Assembly: GCF_910592395.1 (NCBI RefSeq) | Contig: NC_088310.1 | Coordinates: forward strand, 21,211,501 to 21,275,500 | Source: Lineus longissimus | Lineage: Eukaryota; Nemertea; Pilidiophora; Heteronemertea; Lineidae | DNA: 64,000 nt | Direction: 5' to 3' | Translations under genes and position numbers: made by a program | Notes under the pieces: generated by a model | Databases searched by the model: none | Seen by the model: the letters and a program-made list of their open reading frames with translations, nothing else | Told to the model about the DNA's origin: nothing | Part shown: piece after piece, positions 49,510-61,600 of the stretch | Layout of the letters: each line of letters begins with the position of its first letter | Position numbering within the stretch: position 1 is the first letter of the stretch

Positions 49510-49900
49510 GCAAGAGAAGTCCTCAAAGGCCATCGTGGTGGTTGCAGACGAAGTTCTCAAGACATCAAAAGAGGCCCTCGAGCTGGCGAAGCAGTCCGTG
49601 CAGAAACCACGAGAAGTCTCCAATCAGGTTGAACAGCTCAAGCAAAAGTGAGTCACATAGATTTTTCATCTTCTGGGTTCTCATTTTAGATCCACGATTA
49701 TCATTTTGCGACAACTTGCATGCACAGTTTGCTGGGTGGAAGATTCCACAACTGGCATCCCCATGCACAAGATATCCAAGCAAGGACAGTCACAAGATCT
49801 TTTGGAGGATTTCGCTTTCAATTACATTGAGTACTCCAATAAAGGGTTGGTTGTGAGTGATCTCTACCACGACAATAACATCTGCTTGGGAGCAAAATAA
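49510..49900 (+). CDS. Candidate last two exons of an unidentified + strand gene
   Basis: Exon A, 49510-49647, lies between TTCTTTTAG and GTGAGT. Exon B, from 49690, follows TCTCATTTTAG and runs to TAA at 49898-49900. They join in phase. Exon A is helical and charged (VVVADEVLKTSKEALELAKQ), typical of a coiled coil. Exon B includes VCWVEDSTTGIPM and LLEDFAFNYIEYSNKGLVVS. The order VE...G...DFAF.Y.EYS...LVV.DL loosely recalls the C-lobe of alpha-kinase domains, but the downstream zinc-binding part is absent, so this is only a guess. The stop codon abuts the dispersed repeat at 49901, so the original 3' end may have been lost. Upstream exons were not found. Confidence 0.45.
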
Positions 49901-50035
49901 TATGGTTTTACAGTCTCCTTTTAATCTATTTAGAGACCGATAGTCATCCTGATCGCTACTTTTCGTGCCCATCTGTGCAGCCGCCGAGGTTGCGGTACGG
50001 GCTGTGACGGAATCGCGGACAATGTTATACCTTGT
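49901..50035. repeat. Dispersed 135-base repeat, copy 2
   Basis: Second copy of the repeat at 37883-38020, 3 bases shorter. It begins directly after the stop codon of the candidate exon and ends directly where the Penelope 3' terminus begins, so both borders are sharp. Confidence 0.75.
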
Positions 50036-50592
50036 GGTTGTTAAGGGGTGATGCACATGGTCGCTGGTTGCTAGCCTGTACCCGTTAGGGGAAATTCACG
50101 GTTTCGGCGTCTCATTGATCCTCGACAGATACCAAGAAGATGATGTACATACACGGGGGTCATGGGTGAATGATAGGAAGGTCTGTGCACTGAAAATCGC
50201 ACCTGCTGCGACTGGCTGTCTTTTCAGTGGAGACAGCAAATCCAAAATGGTGTGTGACTGGTTGTATATGCCCTGGACGTGACGTGGCTGCGAATAGAGC
50301 CGGAGGTGTCGAGACGGATACAGTATCTACACGACGCTCTAGTGCACCCTATCCTCTGGGGGGGGGGGGGGGGTGGGGGTGTCCCCCTTCCAGGAAGAGA
50401 GGTACCCTGATCTTGTTGGATGTCGGGGGGTGGGGCCAATAGTCCCTGGCCGCATCCCCTGAGGAGGGGGCAGTTTCGCCCTTACTAACAAGTCCCTCAG
50501 GTTTTTGGGTCTCCTGTGGCCAAAAATTATGGGGGTTCGGTGGACCATCTGTGTGGTTTTGGATCTAGCAAGGTAGTCCCAGTTTTCTTTTA

Positions 50593-50764
50593 TGATATTA
50601 CTGGAACCAGTGAAGCCTGGAGCAAAGGTTGTGATAAAGTAGAATGCTGGTTCACCTTCGCTGGCGGTGTGCGTCTGGGGCCGTGTAGGGTAGAGGAGAC
50701 TGTGTCTGTCTTGCCTTCTAGCCTTCAAAATAGCACCTTCGATTTCGTCCGAAGGATATCCCCT
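50593..50764 (-). repeat. Internal direct duplication of the Penelope element, copy in the 3' part
   Basis: This 172-base stretch is nearly identical to 52152-52320. On the - strand both encode KARRQDRHSLLYP and FYFITTFAPGF. The second copy is fused directly to the N-terminal region at the other end of the element. Such partial tandem copies (pseudo-LTRs) are typical of Penelope-like elements. Confidence 0.8.
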
Positions 50765-52151
50765 TCTTAGGAAGTGACCCCCTAGTTCTATGGAATGGGA
50801 ATCGTAATCCTCCACTGGACAACATATGCGTCTGATGCGGAGGAATTGACCATACGGTTTGCCCCTTTTGCATGAAAGTGGGTGCGCCGAGTTTTACAAC
50901 ATGTAGTTGTGAGAGTCGGTTGGTTTGGCGTATAGTCCAGTCACAATTGTCACATGGTATTAAGGAAGCTGACCTGTTTGTCTGAGATCTCGGCAGTGAA
51001 CTTAATGCTTGGTATTCTGGAGTGTGTCCAGATAAGAAAAATGTCGTCGATGAAACGTACATATATATAGTAGTGGTTGTGACGCGTAAGTGTACACGTG
51101 TGTCTCTTCGAAGTCGGCCATGAAGAGGTTGGCAGAGCTTGGTGCTGCCTTGCTGCCCATTGTCGTGCCCGAGATCTGTAGGTAATGTTTGCCATCAAAA
51201 ACGAAGTTGTTTTTGGTGAGAACCATATCCAAGAGTTGGATGAGTGATTGGTTGGATGGTTGTGACGCGTTCCGTCTTTTCGACGCAAGGAGTTTTGCCA
51301 CTGCTCTCTTTCCAATGAGATGCGGTGTATTAATAGTATATAGGTGGTGTCACATCCAGCGTCACTAAGAGAGCGTTATCAGGGAGAGGTCCGACATCCT
51401 CTAGTTTCTGGAGGAAATGGGTAGTGTCCTTAATGAAAGATCTGGTGTCTTTAACTTGGGGTTGAAGGAAGACGTCCACAAATTGTGATATTCTTTCTGT
51501 TGGACTGTCATTGGCGGACATAATGGGTCTGCCCGGTGGGGGAGTGATTCCTTTGTGAATTTTTGGAAGCAAGTAGAAGTTTGGTGTGCGAGGTTTCCTG
51601 ACGCACAAGTATGATTTGCACTTCTCACTAATTTCCCCTCTCGCTGCCATGGCTCCGACAGTGAGGATGACCTCCGAATGGTGGTTGAAGGTGAGGTCCG
51701 TGTTTTGGGGTTGGTAATGGACCAGGTTGCTTAATTGTTTTTCGGCTTCCTTGACGTAATCGGTCCTTGTTAAAAGAACTACTGCTGAGCCCTTATCTGC
51801 TGGTTTGATGACGACATTAGGCAAGAGGTTAGTTTAGTCAAAGCCCTGCGCTCACCGGTGGTGGGGTTGTCCTCATGCGGTCTCTGGGTTGGGAGTCTCG
51901 CTAGTTGCATTTTATTCTGCATCGTAAAACCTTCCAGGGCTGGGGGCCCATGGGTTTCCATTTCGATGGGTTTTTAAACTTGTGCAGAGGGTCATCATCT
52001 GTGTTGAAGGGGTCCGAGTCGGGGTTCTGATTGTGAAAGAAAGCCAGTCGTCGTAGGCTGAGGTGAAATTTGTCCAGATCCCTGCGAATCTCGCCGAGGC
52101 AAGGTTCGCCTGGAGTTGGACAAAATTTCAGACCCTTGGCGAGGACAGTGA

Positions 52152-52320
52152 TGATATTACTGGGAACAGTGAAGCCTGGAGCAAAGGTTGTGATAAAGTA
52201 GAATGGTTCACCTTCGCTGGCGGTGTGCGTCTGGGGCCATGTAGGGTAGAGGAGACTGTGTCTGTCTTGCCTTCTAGCCTTCACCATAGCACCTTCGATT
52301 AGGTCCGAAGGATATCCCCT
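52152..52320 (-). repeat. Internal direct duplication of the Penelope element, copy at the 5' end
   Basis: The partner of 50593-50764 lies at the 5' border of the element. It differs by a 3-base deletion and several substitutions. It ends abruptly at CCCCT near 52320, which I take as the left border of the retroelement. Confidence 0.8.
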
Positions 52321-53159
52321 GTGCAGTGGTTTTTACTGAAACGCACTTGAATTGAAAGTGGTAGAGAAAAATCCTGATTAAAAACAATATTGACCACCCT
52401 ACAACATGGTGGTGTGGTCATAATTATAAGTTTTAGAGGGAGTCAACAGAACTGCACTGTTATAGACTATGGAATCATCCACAGCTTCAAGCGCAATGCA
52501 TTTCACATGGCGTTGTAGCATGTCAAATAGAAAGGAAAACAGGAGACTGATGTCATTGTCATAGTAGCTGTTCATTTTATTCTATAAATCTAGAAAACAT
52601 ATACATGTACAGCAACTTGCATAGTATTACAAAATAGAAAATATGGGAAGCCCAGCTTACCCAGCCTTTCTCTGTACAAATTTAACAAGTTTACAAGAGG
52701 AATGCATTTTAAGTAGATTTTCATCACAAATTCAGATATCATAGAAGAACTTTTTAACACTTTGTCGGCCAAACACATTCTGGGATACCCGGTAACCCCA
52801 AATTTCTATCTCTTTCCTATTGAACTGTTCAGGAACGAAATGGCTTTTCACCATTAAAAACACCAGATCTCTAAAGAGTTGATGTTGGGCTTCGAAAAAA
52901 ACTAAAAACTAATGATGGCTTTGGCAGGCAAAGTGTTTGGTTTTACTTCAGCAAAAGGAAAAAATTGTCACATGCTCTGCAACTAACATACACATTCACT
53001 CTGTTTCAAATTCATATTCTCATTTTGTAACATCTTAAAGCAATCACAATGCATGTATAATTCGATTATGCTATTTACATGTTCACCATAATAAAACATG
53101 TTCACCATGTTATAAAACAAGGGATAAAGGGGTTGATTCCTTCAAGAGCAGGAGATACT
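52321..53159 (-). other. Downstream flank of TALPID3
   Basis: AT-rich sequence without coding capacity. A - strand AATAAA at 52576-52581 is a possible distal polyadenylation signal of TALPID3. Confidence 0.5.
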
Positions 53160-53165
53160 TTTATT
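53160..53165 (-). terminator. Candidate polyadenylation signal of TALPID3
   Basis: A canonical AATAAA on the - strand lies about 195 bases downstream of the TALPID3 stop codon. It is the first such signal after the stop and would give a short 3' untranslated region. A second one at 52576-52581 would give about 0.8 kb. Confidence 0.5.
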
Positions 53166-53359
53166 GCAATTAGGCAGTGAATTGAGCTCTACATTAAAAC
53201 ACCTTCACAAAGCTTAAAACAAGCTAAAAAAGAACACCAACGGTAGCATCTATCGAGGTCAGTATAGTTACTCATTTTGTTTAAGAGGTAATCCCCTGCA
53301 GGTGAAATCAAGCCTCCCAAGCTCCTACTTCAACAGAGAATTATCTGAACACAGTCATT

Positions 53360-55653
53360 CTACCACTCTCCTGTTCCTCCGAGTGAAATTTCAGAGATAT
53401 CCTCATTGGTCTCCGTCTCCGTTTCCTGAGCTGTTGGCATGGTGACATTGACGACTCTTGGTCCTTGGGCACGAGGTCGATCTGCTGGCTTAGGGCGATC
53501 AGGGCTACTGCGACTAGCGCTGCCCGATTCCTCATCTGTTCTGTTAAGACTACCCGTATACTGTCCCAAGGACGTAGATTGACCAAGGGTACCACTTGCT
53601 TGCAGATGATTCGGGCCAAAATCTCCTGTCCCCTCAAGTGTGCCACCAAACTGACCACTCTGCCCAGCTTCAGAGTCTGTGATGGTTTGTGTAAGGTAGC
53701 CAGACTGCAAGAGGCCCTCCATGTTCAGTTGATCAGGGGTGAACGTACCAGTCCTCATTCCTTCGCTTACGGTAGGATAGGTACCAAGGACTGTAAGAAT
53801 GAAGAAAACAAACTCAATGAGTGAAATTGTCAACTAAAAATCGAGTCAATTACTACATCAATACCATCATCGACATTTTGATTTCATCACCCTCTGGCAA
53901 TTGCTCTAAGTCAAAATGACATCAAATTATAATTGACAAAGACATTTGTCGGTTACATGCGAAGATCCTCCTTGTAACTTGTAACCTAATCTTGTACAAG
54001 AATCCTCCTCTTCTGTCTTAGAGTCTTGGTATGTCCCAATTATGTTTTACAACATTACTGATATCGCCATCAGTCCTTTAGAAATTTATCACTCACCTTG
54101 ACCACTTCCAGACACATTTTTCATGCCTTCACCTTCCTTTGATGTTTTGAATTGACCACTGACAGCCCTGCTTGCTCGTTTATCTGTTGGGCTGGGTGAT
54201 CGTTCTCCTTTGGTACTCTCTGGGCTGTCCTGGATGCTACTTCTCACTTGGATAATCCTTGCACCTGAGGCATTCAAATCCTGAGGGATCTCAGGACTTG
54301 GCGTGGATTTACGTAATGGTGACTGACGGTTGGGCTGAGGTGGGGTTCTCCTGTCTGTAAATGAGTAGGAAAGGGACATCATGGCAGTCAAGAATTAAGC
54401 TTTAGGAAATAATTTCAAATGTCCTGATGCCCAGACAAGTTCTTTAGAACAGTACAACATGTATGAAGCCCATGAGGGTGCCACTGTGGGATCTTCTCTA
54501 GGCCACTCTTACATACACGGGTACATTATTCTGTACCAGCCCAAGAGAAGGGTCCAGAGTAGCTGCAGAGTTACACAATAAGAGTCACTTTTTAATACAT
54601 CCTTTTAGTCAGCCAAAGGCTCTGTATGCTTTACCTTGTGCAGGAGTTGAGTGGGCACTTGGATGAAGTTTCATAGCAGGGGTGACTTCTCCTTGAGACA
54701 GATGGAGATCAGCTAGCCTCAGTGACCTTGTATCATCATGATCTTCCCCTGCAATTAAAAATTGGGTAGAATATTATTATACATTTTAGTACCAAGCTTT
54801 CATTTGTAAAGTAAATATCATGATTGAAAACATTGCTGAGTCAATACTGACTTCAACAAACCATTGCAAGTCCACAGGCATTTCACTATCCTGTCAAGGA
54901 AATATCAAAAGCAAATATCTCAACTTACTTGGAAATGCAATCTCTCCCTGGCTAGGCATGTGTTGACCTCTTCGCCTAACAGTAGCAGCCTGCGAATGAC
55001 CAAACACAGCGTCATCTCCCTGTTCAATCATAGGCTGTGCAATACTAATCTCACCAAGGCTCTTCTCAACCATGTGTGGCTGGACTTGCCCCAGAGAGTA
55101 TGACGGCTGTGGAGGGTATCCCGAGGCTTGCGGCTGGGGGAACACCATGCCCTGGTTGTAGTGTGGGAGATCTGGCTGCTGCAGATTCATCCTGGCCAGG
55201 AGCTGTAGCACAGGGTCTTTTTCTGGCCGGAATTTGGGTGTCATGAACTCTCCAACGCTGCGATCTACTTGCATGTCCTGAAAAGAAGAAATATCAACAT
55301 TAGACAAGTCATCAACATACTGTGAAGAACCCATGACTATGAGAAAACACACTGGTGAAAGTCACACACCTGGATCAAAACTAATCCCATAGTGAACCGT
55401 GACAGGGCTACTGTAACAGATGGTAGTCTAGGACCACAAACTGTCCACTTCCAGAAACAAGTGGCAGAACTCTTAAAGTTTGTCTGCTGAGGAAGATTCA
55501 AGATCCATACAGATCAAAAGGTACTGACATTGAAGAGTTTAAGAAGGGACTGAATGCATGAAATGCTTACTGTGTCATCATGTTCTATATCACTGCACGC
55601 CACGCTGCTGTCTTCAGCACCACGCATGAGTTGGGCAATCAGGCCTCGCCGAT
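53360..55653 (-). CDS. KIAA0586: TALPID3 last five exons: C-terminal tail
   Basis: Exons in transcript order are 55653-55571, 55277-54929, 54748-54635, 54354-54097 and 53790-53360 (stop at 53360-53362). The first holds RRGLIAQLMRGAEDSSVACS. The second holds EFMTPKFRPEKDPVLQLLAR and many Gln/Pro residues. The last three are rich in Ser, Pro and Thr and end in EISEISLGGTGEW-like acidic sequence. This tail shows little similarity to the vertebrate tail, so assignment rests on exon phase and an uninterrupted open frame. It is probably disordered. Confidence 0.88.
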
Positions 55654-58600
55654 CTGAAAGGAAGTGGTCACGTCATAGAAAGGGTGTTTACATGTTCATC
55701 ATCATAAATTCAAGATGACAATTAAATTAAATGTATCAAGTTAGGTTTCACACATGCAAACAGCAAAGCAAACAGCAAATATTTTCAAAGTAGGAATGGT
55801 GACAAAAAACTTTGTATCAGCACTTTCCACTATTCGGGACATCTGATCATTTATAAGCCAATCAGAGGCCAAGACTAAATCATGGCCATACACCTTCTGT
55901 TTGTGAATGTTTACACACTAACTTTTTGTATCATCTGTGTAACATACCAGCTGATTAGTATAAACACTTAATAGACATAGTCCTTACTTGGATCAATCTC
56001 TATTCCAGCCGCCTGTCCTTCACTGCGGCTGATCAACCATTCTCCTTCAGATATACTCTCATTTAGAGTCTCTGTCTCAACAAGTTGTGTTGATTCAGTT
56101 GACTCGGTGTCAGACTCTCGCCGTGGTGGGCTAGGGGTTCTCCGGTGACGTGGGGGTAGGGGTGGGGGTGATGATGCCTTGGGTTCAATCACTACAGGCC
56201 TAATGGAAAAATAGAGATTGCCAAATCAATGTCCACATCAAGTCAACATCACGTTTTCAAATTATTATTCAGAGGCTTGGCAAGTCACAAATGAGGTTAC
56301 AGTAAATTCAGCTTTGTACCATTAGATGGCGCAATGCACATCATTTTTTAGGTGAATAACATTATTTGCTTGATCTCTATTGGACTGGTGCTGGTAGCAA
56401 TACCATTAGATTGTTCACTTACTCTGGCTCTGGGCTGGGCGACCTGGGTGGTGGACTAGGTGTCCTCACCTCCTGAACGGGTGTAGGTGGTGTCTGTGGT
56501 GGCAGGACCTGTGGGATGGGTGACGTGGCTTTATCGCACGGGGTTGTCCTGATATCAAACACAGGTGTTTCCTCCCGAGATAGAGGTGGTGTGGCACCTC
56601 TTGGTGTGGCAACTGGAGTGTCCAAGTCATCTCTCAAACTGTACTCTTCATTGTCTGTTTCATGAGGACCAACAACTGGAAGGATAATATCATGCATTAA
56701 TAACCTTTTCTTGAAAATTGAAAATAGCGCAATCACATTAACTATAAAAATACTTTGCTATTCGCTTACAGGACACCAGTTAGGTGCTGCTGGCACTTCA
56801 AAAAGGTTATTTTGGCAATATTGAACAACTTCAAATATTTTGTCTGTGAGGCGATGAACTAGACTGGAAAACTAAAATGACCTGTCACCTTGATATCGAA
56901 ACCTACCAGGATGCATTCCCCATATAGCTGACAACTCCTTGGCACTCTCTGTCTCTGATTCTCCAATGGACACCTCTGGTGTGATCATCGGTGTCGTCAG
57001 CGCAGACATGATCTGTGGTGGTGAGGAATGGATGGGAGATGGCCGAGGTGTTGGCTCAGGAGTTGGAATATCTGTGTGCGGCTGAAAACAAACAAAATTC
57101 AATAAAAACGCATATCATGTTGACTTTTTCATTTCGTTTCACACAGAGCATAGTGACATCAGGACATGACATGAGTCAATTATTTGTGGCCCTCAATGCT
57201 AACGGAGACTGTGGCGCAGATCTCCCTGTCTTAATAGAATTTGACACATTAGGTCTCTTACAACAACTTTTAGTATCAACTGCCCAGCATAGACATGACA
57301 GTGTACTGTTCAACCAAACTCAGTGTCTTCATGCCTACAAGGATGCAAGGATACCTTTGTTAAAACTGTAACACTTACATGATAAACATACTGATCCACA
57401 TCTTCGTCATACTCCTCATGTTCAGATGAAGATGGATGCGGCCGCGGATGTCGTGGCTTTGGCTGCGGTCGTTTGGCCTGCTCGTCCTGATCAGCTGTCC
57501 TCCTGCCCGTCATTGCTGCAATCTTCTCTAACAGGACCTCCCTCACAAGATCATTTACAAGAATCTCATCCACTGGCGCCCCCGCATCGACGAATAACTG
57601 GAGGCCACCCTGCCCAATTGTTTCAGCAATACCCGAGTGAGCTTCAGAGGCAGCGCTACCTGTCTCATCACGCTGCGCAGTTGGGTCAACGGGTTCTGGT
57701 TCTCTGTTATTCATCTCTGTAAGAGGGTAAGACATAGTTTACAAAGTGAACCACAAATGTGTTGGTCCTTCATGCATGTATGTTTAAATTACCAGTTCCT
57801 TTATGGATGTTGGCAGAATCAAACTGTTGCCCCCATTCTCCTTTCCACTTTCTGCAGGATCCTATATCATTCACTTCAGTGATTACTACAGTGGAACACT
57901 AGAGTGAAACCTAGTATCAGCACGACTACTGATCAGATGAAGGTCAATTGCTCATTTAATTTAACTAGGGTGGTGGCATTGGTTTGTACCAAACCCTTTT
58001 AACTTGACTACCCATCCTTGCAGCTCAGATTTTCAATTTGCAGGGTGGTCCCGTCAGTGTGGTCAAACTTTTGTTGTTCAATGTCCAAAACGTACCTGTA
58101 ATGATCCGAGCCATGAGCTCCTGTTCTATCCAATCAACAGCGTTCCTCTCCAACATATCTCTCCGCCTGATATCTCCAGCGATCACATCGGATGAGATTT
58201 CCTGCACAAGAACATTGGGACGTTTTTTGATGATGTGCGGCATTGGATCTTCGTCCCGTTGGACTCTTGGTGGGAACTCTGGACCGTGGTATCTTGTCTG
58301 CTTCTGATGATAACCAGGAAATTCTAAACCTTCTCCTTGTTGATCTTCCATGATACTTGACTCGTCCTAAAAAAACAAAAATGAAATGATCTTTAAATCC
58401 TGCAAAATGCTTAGTTTAGAGGTTCATTCTGAGTGCTTTTGGTCTGATTTTGAAGATTCAAAGTTCTACAGACAACCGAGGCATAGATCTTTGCTGTCTA
58501 CTGTTGTCAAAATTAACCCTTTTCGGAATCAGGAGGGAGAAGGGACACCATTTAAAATGTCACATCCCTGAATATGTCACCACTTACCATCCTCGTGCTT

Positions 58601-61600
58601 CTTTCCCTTTGTCCAGCAATAGGGGTGCTCTCAATCTGCAGCGGTGATCCTGATGGGAGGCTGTCGATGTCCATATTAGGTAAAACTATCTTCTCTAGGT
58701 GATCCGCCTTGCCTTCTCCCTCTTCTGCAACTCGTGGTACGGGTGACTTTGGTGGAGAGTGGGAAGAGACGATGACTGAACGGGAAGGAGCTGTGAAGGG
58801 TACAGGCTGTCCACCTTGCCGTGGTGGTCCCAATGGAATGGCCATGGGGATGAGATGACCTTCAGATGGTAGGGGATTGAAGCCATGCGTTTGTTGTGTT
58901 GTCCCTGTGGCAGGGTTGAAGTAGAAGTGTCCTGACGGAGCAATGGGGTGGCTCCTTGAGCGAGGCTGCTCTGTTTGGATTTTAGCTGTCTTTACTGAAG
59001 TAGCTGCAATAATGATAAACAGCAACATAAGTATTAAATTATATTTAGTTGAGTGAATTAGATCAAATTATCTTTGACTGATGCCCAGGGGCAAGAATAA
59101 ACTACAACTGACCCCTAACTTCTGCCACTGATGTCGGTCTTGCTGTTCCCCTAGGTCCTGGTGAGACAGGGTTCTTGTAGTGCAGGTACGGATCCTTGAC
59201 TGTTGTCCTGTGGCTCTGATAGATAGCTTTGCCATAGACCCGGGTCATGTACGCCTCATCTTTGTATTGAGGAATGGTCTTCTTTTTCTGAAAGAAAAGA
59301 TTCAAGTTGAAATGACAATGACAATGGTGCTTTCCAATATCTAATATACACAGGCAGATTTTTAACTGTAGGTCACTCTTGGAATTACGCTGAAAAGAAT
59401 CTGTTGTTAGAGACATTCCAAGGACTGCTCATAAGTGACCTTGTAGAAAATTGACCATAGGCCTTTAACTCCTCGTTCACAGGAACTGATGAACACTTTC
59501 TAGCCTATCTAAAGATCTCCCAACAAAAAAATAAATCCGGCTCAGTACCTTTGGAGGTTCTTTTGTTTTCTTGGGCACATTTTCCTTCCCGAGGACCTTT
59601 GCCACTTTCTTCTTTTCCTCCTCAACTTCTAGTTCTTTCTTCCGTAAACCGGTATCAATCCTCGCTTGAATGCGACCTTTGCCCCGACTCTGACCTCTGA
59701 CCTGTGGCCTGCCTTTCGATTTCACTGGCTCTTTCTGTTTCTCAGCTTCCTCAGCAGATGCTTTCTCTGCTGCAAGCTTTGCTAGATCTTTTTCAACTTC
59801 CACCTGAAAACACAATATCCAAAATATATTACGGAGTATTAGGTCCACAACTTTACCATAATCTCAACTCTCAACCAAAAAGTTAGCTTTTTAGGCCTGG
59901 TCTACTTCAGAATTTGAAACCCAACGAATAAAGAGTATTGTCAGAAGAATCACCAGTTGACAAATAAAAGACAGCAAGCTCATGGCGGTGGTTTGTGTTT
60001 GTGTACTACAAACATAGAGAAGTCAGCCCTGGATTAGATAGCTCATTAAATTAAAGGTTATTTGATGACCCATCCAGGTGAACAGAATAGCCCAAGGCCT
60101 TCTATAGTATACTTGACATTTCCACAATCTGAGCCTATTAGTAACAGTCCTGTGCAATATCTAATTCCTAGGCCAAATGTGTACATTGTGACACTCCTTT
60201 TTGGACTTGGACCAAGTTTGATTCCATTTTCTATGTGTAGAGGGCATTAAAGAAAGTCGGGTATTGAATTGGAGAAAAAGGAACTGACTAGCTTGTGAAA
60301 GTGTACGTCAAATATCACATTACACACCACGTCAGTCAAATGTGTGAAATGAATTACAAACCTGAACCTCCCCTTTAACAGCATTGATCGTCTCGTCGAC
60401 CATTTTCTTTATCCTAGCGCGCTCAGCAGCATTCCTGAAAAGAACCCAAAGTGAACTGAAGGGCAAAGCTAACAAATAGCTATTAAAGACAATCATTTCA
60501 CTAAAGAAATAACATTGAGTATTTATCAAAGGTGTCAATCCTTACCCATCTCTAGTTAAGTCATCTATCAGGGAGTAGACATCTGCGTCTTGCTGAGACC
60601 GCAGTATTGTTTCAAGATTGGCTTCAAGACATGAACGATTTGCCTGGATCTTCTGCAGAATCACTTCAGCATCCAAAACAGCCGACTTGCTCCCATCAGC
60701 ATTCTGGTTGCGTGTAATATCATTCAGAGTTGCATATGGGCTTGTCGGGATGAACTTAGGACGCATCTGAAACAAAAGATATCAAGAATGTCTCAGTCGT
60801 AGCCTTTCTAGGATTAAGGTTTCATCCCGACTATTTTTCCTTGCTCATATTTTCATGTTTTGATCAAGTGGCCTTTAAAGCCAAACATTCTTTCTGATAT
60901 TTCAGAGTTTTAAAACATGTTAAAAGTTGGTGTCTGGTTCTTAATTCATAAACTCCTGTGCTTACCAAGTACTCATCAAGTGGTGCAGTCTCATTGGATT
61001 TCATCTTTACATGGAAAGCATTTCGAGGGGTCTGAAAAAGATATCAAATTGGTTAATATCTAAAAGTAAGTTTTGTCACAATCAACTGGTTCAAAACATA
61101 CTGGCAGATCATTGTGGTGCTGCGGTGGTGCAGTGGCCTAGCAGTCATGATGTCCCTGGTTCAATTCCCACTGTCAGCATGAAACTTTAGGCAGGTCTAT
61201 TTGCCATAGGCCCTATGCTTGACTCAATCCAGGTGTATAAACGGATACTGGTTGAAAATGCTCAGGTGAAGCTCTGAATGAGCAAGTCATCTCTGTTCTA
61301 CTAAAAGGTTTCAGGAAGTTGGATGATAACCTCTATCATTGTTGATATCAGACTATGAACAAAAATCTTAAGATCAAGACACATATTCTCAACTTCACCT
61401 CTCAATAGATTGGGTCTAGCACTTTGAAATGGCTATCTTAAATTGAAAGTTGCCCATCCCAAGAATTACCGCAAGTTTTGCTTTAAACATTTTTATTTTC
61501 GTTTTCTCTTTGTGGCCTCAAAAGCCACAGGCACACATTATTTCAAATGGAATTTCTTCATGATAAAGCCAGCAAAAGGATCATTGAGAAGAATCTCATT

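Larger units (their letters stand above)
50036..52320 (-). mobile_element. Penelope-like retroelement, degenerate reverse-transcriptase copy
   Basis: Read on the - strand from 52320. An N-terminal part (AKGLKFCPTP, 52150-51900) is followed by the reverse-transcriptase fingers at 51824-51330 (VVIKPADKGSAVVLL, FYLLPKIHKG, PGRPIMSANDSPTERISQFVD), then GTTMGSKAAPSSANLFMADF near 51160 and the catalytic YVRFIDDIFLIW around 51066-51030. A later block has RRPKNLRDLLVRAKL and a CxxC-like RYCIRLDTSG near 50310. At least three frame changes break the frame, so it cannot be active. These motifs are characteristic of Penelope-like elements, which insert at staggered cuts and encode a reverse transcriptase related to telomerase. 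The GIY-YIG endonuclease expected at the C-terminus is not recognisable. Confidence 0.85.

Noticed and set aside
50516-50770. + strand open frame in the Penelope element
   Set aside because: It is the shadow of the - strand coding sequence. The - strand translation carries the known element motifs and this one does not.
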